Shown here one piece after another: positions 40,168 through 44,071 of a stretch of 44,071 nt of DNA. Origin of the DNA: Mycobacterium simulans (lineage in GTDB: Bacteria; Actinomycetota; Actinomycetes; Mycobacteriales; Mycobacteriaceae). The notes beneath the pieces were generated by a model. That model did not search any database and was not told where the DNA came from. It worked only from the letters and a program-made list of their open reading frames with translations. The position numbers and the translations under genes are program-made. Where the stretch lies: NCBI RefSeq assembly GCF_900232995.1, contig NZ_OCVX01000007.1:576230-620300 (forward strand). Direction: 5' to 3'. Every line of letters begins with the position of its first letter. Within the stretch, counting starts at the first letter, position 1.

Positions 40168-40853
40168 CCGAACATGCGGATGACGATGTGGGCGGCCTGC
40201 CGGACATCGCCGAGCCCGCGGAGTTGGAGCCCGACGAACTCGGCCGCGTGCTCGAGGCGTTGCTGCTGGTGGTCGACACTCCTGTGACCGCCGAGGCGCT
40301 GGCTGCCGCCACCGAGCAGCCGGTCTATCGCGTGGCCGCGAAGCTGCGCCTGATGGCAGACGAACTTGCCGAACGCGACAGCGGAATCGAGCTTCGGGAA
40401 ACCGGCGAGGGCTGGCGGCTGTACACCCGCGCCCGGTTCGCACCGTACGTCGAGAAGCTGCTGCTGGACGGCGCGCGCACCAAGCTCACGCGGGCTGCGC
40501 TGGAAACCCTGGCTGTGGTTGCCTACCGTCAGCCAGTGACGCGTGCGCGGGTGAGTGCGGTGCGCGGCGTCAATGTCGACGCTGTCATGCGTACCTTGCT
40601 GGCGCGCGGGCTGATCACCGAGGTTGGTGCCGACTCCGACACCGGCGCGGTGACATTCGCAACCACCGAACTATTCCTGGAGCGTCTGGGCTTGAATTCC
40701 TTGGCAGACCTCCCCGACATCGCTCCGCTGCTTCCCGATGTCGACACAATCGACGACCTGAGCGAATCCCTGGACACTGAGCCACGTTTCATCAAACTCA
40801 ACGGTGGCCAGGCAACTGACCAGACCCTGACCTTCGATGTGGACCGCGATTGA
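40164..40853 (+). CDS. scpB: Segregation and condensation protein B
   Basis: A 229-residue ScpB with two winged helices: LGRVLEALLLVVDTPVTAEA, then TRAALETLAVVAYRQPVTRA and SAVRGVNVDAVMRTLLARGL. It binds ScpA in the SMC condensin. The acidic N- and C-termini are typical of actinobacterial forms. It overlaps scpA by 4 nt; the rluB start overlaps its stop by 1 nt. Confidence 0.95.
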   Translation: MTEHADDDVGGLPDIAEPAELEPDELGRVLEALLLVVDTPVTAEALAAATEQPVYRVAAKLRLMADELAERDSGIELRETGEGWRLYTRARFAPYVEKLLLDGARTKLTRAALETLAVVAYRQPVTRARVSAVRGVNVDAVMRTLLARGLITEVGADSDTGAVTFATTELFLERLGLNSLADLPDIAPLLPDVDTIDDLSESLDTEPRFIKLNGGQATDQTLTFDVDRD

Positions 40854-41596
40854 TGGTCGAGATTGAAGGCATCCGTTTGCAAAAGGTGTTGTCCCAGGCG
40901 GGGATTGCATCGCGGCGGGCCGCCGAGAAGATGATTGTCGATGGCCGAGTCGAGGTGGACGGCCAGCTGGTGACGGAGTTGGGTACTCGAGTTGATCCGA
41001 ACATCTCGGTGATTCGCGTCGACGGAGCCAGGGTGGTCGTTGACGACTCGCAGGTGTACTTTGCGCTGAACAAGCCGCGCGGCATGCACTCGACCATGTC
41101 CGACGATCGCGGCCGGCCGTGCATCGGTGATCTGATCGAACGCAAGGTTCGGGGCAGCAAGAAACTGTTCCACGTCGGGAGGCTGGATGCCGACACAGAA
41201 GGGTTGATTCTGCTGACCAACGACGGCGAACTGGCACACCGCTTGATGCACCCCTCCCATGAGGTGCCCAAGACCTACCTTGCAACGGTCACTGGGGCGG
41301 TGCCGCGCGGGCTGGGCAAGAAGCTTAGGGCGGGAATCGAATTGGAGGACGGCCTGGCTAGCGTTGACGATTTCGCGGTGGTGGATGCGATTCCCGGTAA
41401 GACGTTGGTGCGGGTGACGCTCCACGAGGGACGCAATCGCATCGTACGCCGCCTGCTGGCGGCCGTGGGCTTCCCGGTGGAGGCGCTGGTGCGCACCGAA
41501 ATTGGCTCGGTTTCGCTGGGCAAGCAGCGCCCGGGCAGCATCCGCGCGTTGCGTCTGGAGGAGATCGGGCAACTGTACAAGGCGGTTGGGCTGTGA
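40853..41596 (+). CDS. rluB: rRNA pseudouridine synthase, RsuA/RluB family (Rv1711 orthologue)
   Basis: A 247-residue enzyme isomerising uridine in rRNA. N-terminal S4 domain: IRLQKVLSQAGIASRRAAEK. Catalytic domain: YFALNKPRGMHSTMSDDRGR, the catalytic Asp in HVGRLDADTEGLILLTNDGE and TLHEGRNRIVRRLLAAVGFP. ATG 40853 follows the scpB stop in an overlapping TGATG. Target site (23S position) is inferred from family. Confidence 0.92.
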   Translation: MVEIEGIRLQKVLSQAGIASRRAAEKMIVDGRVEVDGQLVTELGTRVDPNISVIRVDGARVVVDDSQVYFALNKPRGMHSTMSDDRGRPCIGDLIERKVRGSKKLFHVGRLDADTEGLILLTNDGELAHRLMHPSHEVPKTYLATVTGAVPRGLGKKLRAGIELEDGLASVDDFAVVDAIPGKTLVRVTLHEGRNRIVRRLLAAVGFPVEALVRTEIGSVSLGKQRPGSIRALRLEEIGQLYKAVGL

Positions 41597-42276
41597 GCGA
41601 GATCGTGGTCGCCGTAGACGGTCCGGCCGGTACCGGAAAGTCCTCCGTGTCAAGGGGATTGGCGCGTGAACTGGGCGCACGGTACCTTGACACCGGGGCA
41701 ATGTATCGGATCGTGACGCTGGCCGTGCTGCGTGCGGGTGTTGATCCGGAAGATCCCGAAGCGGTCGAGGAGGTCGCGGCGGCGGTAAAGATGTCGGTGG
41801 GCTATGACCCCGACGAGACCAGCTGTTACCTTGCCGGGGAAGATGTTTCGGCGGAGATCCGCAGCGACGATGTGACCCTGGCGGTTTCGGCGGTGTCGTC
41901 GGTTCCTGCCGTGCGCCGCCGGCTCGTCGACATGCAACGCGCTCTGGTCGAAGGGCCGGGCAGCGTGGTCGTTGAGGGTCGCGACATCGGGACCGTGGTG
42001 TTGCCCGAGGCGCGCGTGAAGATCTTCTTGACCGCGTCGGCCGAGACCCGTGCCAAGCGCCGCAACGACCAAAATGTCGCGGCCGGTTTGGCCGACGACT
42101 ACGACGGCGTGCTGGCCGATGTACGCCGGCGCGACCATCTCGATTCCACGCGCGCGGTGTCGCCGCTGCGGGCCGCCTCGGATGCGATCGTCGTCGACAC
42201 CAGCGACATGACGGAGGCCGAGGTGATTGCCCACCTACTGGAGTTGGTGACGCAGCGAAACGAGGCGGCATCGTGA
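41593..42276 (+). CDS. cmk: Cytidylate kinase
   Basis: A 227-residue kinase phosphorylating CMP/dCMP with ATP. P-loop: VAVDGPAGTGKSSVSRGLAR. Substrate region: RYLDTGAMYRIVTLAVL. LID/NMP region: VVEGRDIGTVVLPEARVKIF and LTASAETRAKRRNDQ. GTG start with 4-nt overlaps on both sides, so rluB, cmk and der are coupled. Confidence 0.95.
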   Translation: MSEIVVAVDGPAGTGKSSVSRGLARELGARYLDTGAMYRIVTLAVLRAGVDPEDPEAVEEVAAAVKMSVGYDPDETSCYLAGEDVSAEIRSDDVTLAVSAVSSVPAVRRRLVDMQRALVEGPGSVVVEGRDIGTVVLPEARVKIFLTASAETRAKRRNDQNVAAGLADDYDGVLADVRRRDHLDSTRAVSPLRAASDAIVVDTSDMTEAEVIAHLLELVTQRNEAAS

Positions 42277-43682
42277 TCCGCGCCGATGCAGACGGTACCT
42301 GGACCGACGAAAGCGATTGGGAGCTCGACGATTCCGACCTAGCAGATCTGGCTGAGTTCGGACCGGCGCCGGTGGTGGCGATCGTGGGCAGGCCAAACGT
42401 CGGCAAGTCGACGCTGGTCAACCGGATCTTGGGCCGCCGCGAGGCGGTGGTACAGGATGTCCCCGGCGTGACGCGCGACCGGGTTTCCTATGATGCGCTG
42501 TGGACTGGACGTCGATTCGTCGTGCAGGACACCGGTGGCTGGGAGCCCGACGCAAAAGGCCTGCAGCAGTTGGTCGCCGAGCAAGCGTCGGTGGCCATGC
42601 GTACTGCAGACGCGGTGATCCTGGTTGTCGATGCGACCGTCGGTGCCACCACGGCCGACGAGGCCGCCGCGCGCATCCTGTTGCGATCCGGTAAGCCGGT
42701 GTTCTTGGCAGCCAACAAGGTTGACAGCGAAAAGGGCGAAGCCGACGCGGCGGCGCTATGGTCGCTGGGGCTTGGTGAGCCACATCCGATCAGCGCGATG
42801 CATGGGCGCGGCGTGGCCGACCTGCTCGATGAGGTGCTGGCGGCGCTGCCCGAGGTCGGCGAGTCGGCGCCGGGCGGTGGCGGCCCCCGCCGGGTCGCGC
42901 TCGTCGGCAAACCCAATGTTGGGAAGAGTTCGCTACTGAACAAGCTGGCCGGTGATCAGCGCTCGGTGGTGCACGAGGTCGCCGGAACCACGGTCGACCC
43001 GGTGGACTCGCTGATCGAGCTGGGCGGCAAGGTCTGGCGATTTGTCGACACCGCGGGCTTGCGCCGCAAGGTCGGACAGGCCAGCGGGCACGAGTTCTAT
43101 GCGTCGGTGCGCACGCACGGGGCAATCGATGCCGCCGAGGTGGTGATCGTGCTGATCGATGCGTCGCAGCCGCTGACCGAGCAGGACCTGCGGGTGCTGT
43201 CGATGGTCATCGAGGCTGGGCGTGCGCTGGTGCTCGCCTACAACAAGTGGGACCTGGTCGACGAGGACCGTCGCGAGCTGCTGGAGCGCGAAATCGACCG
43301 GGAACTCGTGCAGGTGCGCTGGGCGCAGCGGGTCAATGTCTCCGCCAAAACCGGTCGAGCACTGCAGAAGCTGGTGCCGGCGATGGAGAGCGCTCTGGCG
43401 TCTTGGGACACCCGGATCGCGACGGGTCCGCTGAACGCCTGGATCAAGGAGGTGGTGGCGGCGACGCCGCCGCCGGTGCGCGGCGGAAAGCAGCCGCGCA
43501 TCCTGTTCGCCACCCAGGCCACCGCCCGGCCGCCGACGTTCGTGCTGTTCACCTCGGGTTTTCTCGAGGCGGGCTATCGGAGATTCCTGGAGCGGCGGCT
43601 GCGCGAGACATTCGGGTTCGAGGGCAGCCCGATCCGGATCAACGTGCGGGTGCGCGAGAAGCGGGGAAACAAGCGCCGCTGA
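42273..43682 (+). CDS. der: Ribosome-assembly GTPase Der (EngA)
   Basis: A 469-residue tandem GTPase for 50S assembly. First G domain: AIVGRPNVGKSTLVNRILGR, VQDTGGWE, NKVD. Second G domain: ALVGKPNVGKSSLLNKLAGD, DTAGLRRK, AYNKWDLV. C-terminal KH-like domain ends VREKRGNKRR. A 30-residue acidic N-terminal extension (WTDESDWELDDSDLADLAEF) is usual for actinobacteria. GTG start overlaps cmk by 4 nt. Confidence 0.96.
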   Translation: MIRADADGTWTDESDWELDDSDLADLAEFGPAPVVAIVGRPNVGKSTLVNRILGRREAVVQDVPGVTRDRVSYDALWTGRRFVVQDTGGWEPDAKGLQQLVAEQASVAMRTADAVILVVDATVGATTADEAAARILLRSGKPVFLAANKVDSEKGEADAAALWSLGLGEPHPISAMHGRGVADLLDEVLAALPEVGESAPGGGGPRRVALVGKPNVGKSSLLNKLAGDQRSVVHEVAGTTVDPVDSLIELGGKVWRFVDTAGLRRKVGQASGHEFYASVRTHGAIDAAEVVIVLIDASQPLTEQDLRVLSMVIEAGRALVLAYNKWDLVDEDRRELLEREIDRELVQVRWAQRVNVSAKTGRALQKLVPAMESALASWDTRIATGPLNAWIKEVVAATPPPVRGGKQPRILFATQATARPPTFVLFTSGFLEAGYRRFLERRLRETFGFEGSPIRINVRVREKRGNKRR

Positions 43683-43684
43683 GG

Positions 43685-43989
43685 TTAGCCGGCTGGGCCG
43701 TCGTTGCCGAACAACAGCCCTCCGGCACCGCCGACGCCGCCGACCCCGATTGGGGGAACTCCCGCGGCACCGCTGGGGCCGCCGGCTCCGCCGTTGCCGT
43801 TCAACCGAGCGTCGCCGCCGTTACCGCCGTTCCCGGCTCCCGAGCCGGACCCGCCGGCGCCGCCGGAGCCGCCGTTGCCCTGGAGCCACCCGCCGTTGCC
43901 GCCATTACCACCGCTACCGCCGGCGCCGCTCGGGACAGAGGGGTCGCCGCCGCAGCCAATATTTCCGGGACCGTCACCAGGTAGGACAT
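43685..43989 (-). pseudogene. PE_PGRS remnant with truncated PE domain
   Basis: ATG 43989, with GGGAG 8 nt upstream, opens MSYLVTVPEILAAAAT, a typical PE-domain start, but PE similarity stops after about 16 residues. A different frame then carries the PGRS Gly-Asn/Gly-Ala repeats (GAGGSGGNGGNGG, GAGNGGNGG) to LLFGNDGPAG and stops at 43685. That PGRS frame is open from 44050, so a 121-residue PGRS-only ORF could be annotated, but its first 40 residues resemble no known signal or PE domain. Best read as a deleted, frameshifted PE_PGRS gene convergent with der. Confidence 0.6.
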
Positions 43990-44071
43990 TGCAGCACTCC
44001 CACCCGGTCATCCTTGACCGCAGTACATTAAAGAGTATCGCCGTCGCCACGGCCTGAGTTTGCCAATCCGG

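Noticed and set aside
43247..43984. A 245-codon plus-strand frame through the end of der and the PGRS region.
   Set aside because: Der is complete in another frame with its KH end, and the Ala/Gly-rich part is the complement of PGRS repeats.
1..44071. tRNA, rRNA, riboswitch and CRISPR searches by eye.
   Set aside because: No convincing cloverleaf, rRNA segment, known riboswitch core or spaced repeat array was seen; a covariance-model scan would be needed to exclude small RNAs.

Overview
The window is high-GC chromosomal DNA of a slow-growing Mycobacterium. It carries the conserved run known in M. tuberculosis as Rv1683 to Rv1713 (acyl-CoA synthetase/lipase, TetR-ABC, mpg, tyrS, DUF732 protein, TPR protein, HAD phosphatase, tlyA, nadK, recN, steA, mctB, pyrG, nudix, xerD, O-methyltransferase, SulP, parA-like, scpA, scpB, rluB, cmk, der). 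Remnants of 13E12, IS110 and PE_PGRS elements also point to the slow-growing branch. Species cannot be fixed from this sequence alone. Rv numbers are used as recognised orthologues from memory, not from a search.

Layout: 1-502 mobile-element debris; 503-7943 lipid/ABC/repair/tyrS genes; 7940-12782 an accessory RiPP-like locus on the minus strand; 12953-15339 a DUF732 protein, a PE_PGRS remnant, a TPR protein and a decaying chitin-type LPMO gene; 15458-25933 a dense conserved plus-strand housekeeping block; 25940-26698 an O-methyltransferase; 26825-34899 an accessory ebo-type operon ending in a cytochrome P450; 34896-36461 a convergent MFS exporter; 36918-43682 SulP and the conserved chromosome-partition/condensin/RNA-modification/GTPase block; 43685-43989 a second PE_PGRS remnant.

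Two accessory systems stand out. The first (7940-12606) has two paralogous YcaO proteins, one TfuA protein and three 26-29 residue ORFs, all on the minus strand. The short ORFs share the N-terminal pattern M-[AS]-H-[DE]-[LV]-L-F-x-E, look like a precursor-peptide family and are easy to miss in annotation. Four RNA hairpins with a common GGCGGGGTCTC-type core follow the precursor genes, and a duplicated upstream element precedes two of them. The natural reading is a thioamide-type RiPP made as two duplicated precursor-hairpin-YcaO modules.

The second (26825-33671, probably to 34899) is an ebo-like operon: UbiA prenyltransferase (EboC), EboA fused behind a TIM-barrel domain, TatD-like EboB, EboE and EboF. 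It is led by a myo-inositol-phosphate-synthase-family protein where other ebo clusters carry a dehydroquinate-synthase-like cyclase (EboD). All genes overlap or abut, and a P450 follows after 10 nt. It may make and modify a prenylated cyclitol; this is inference.
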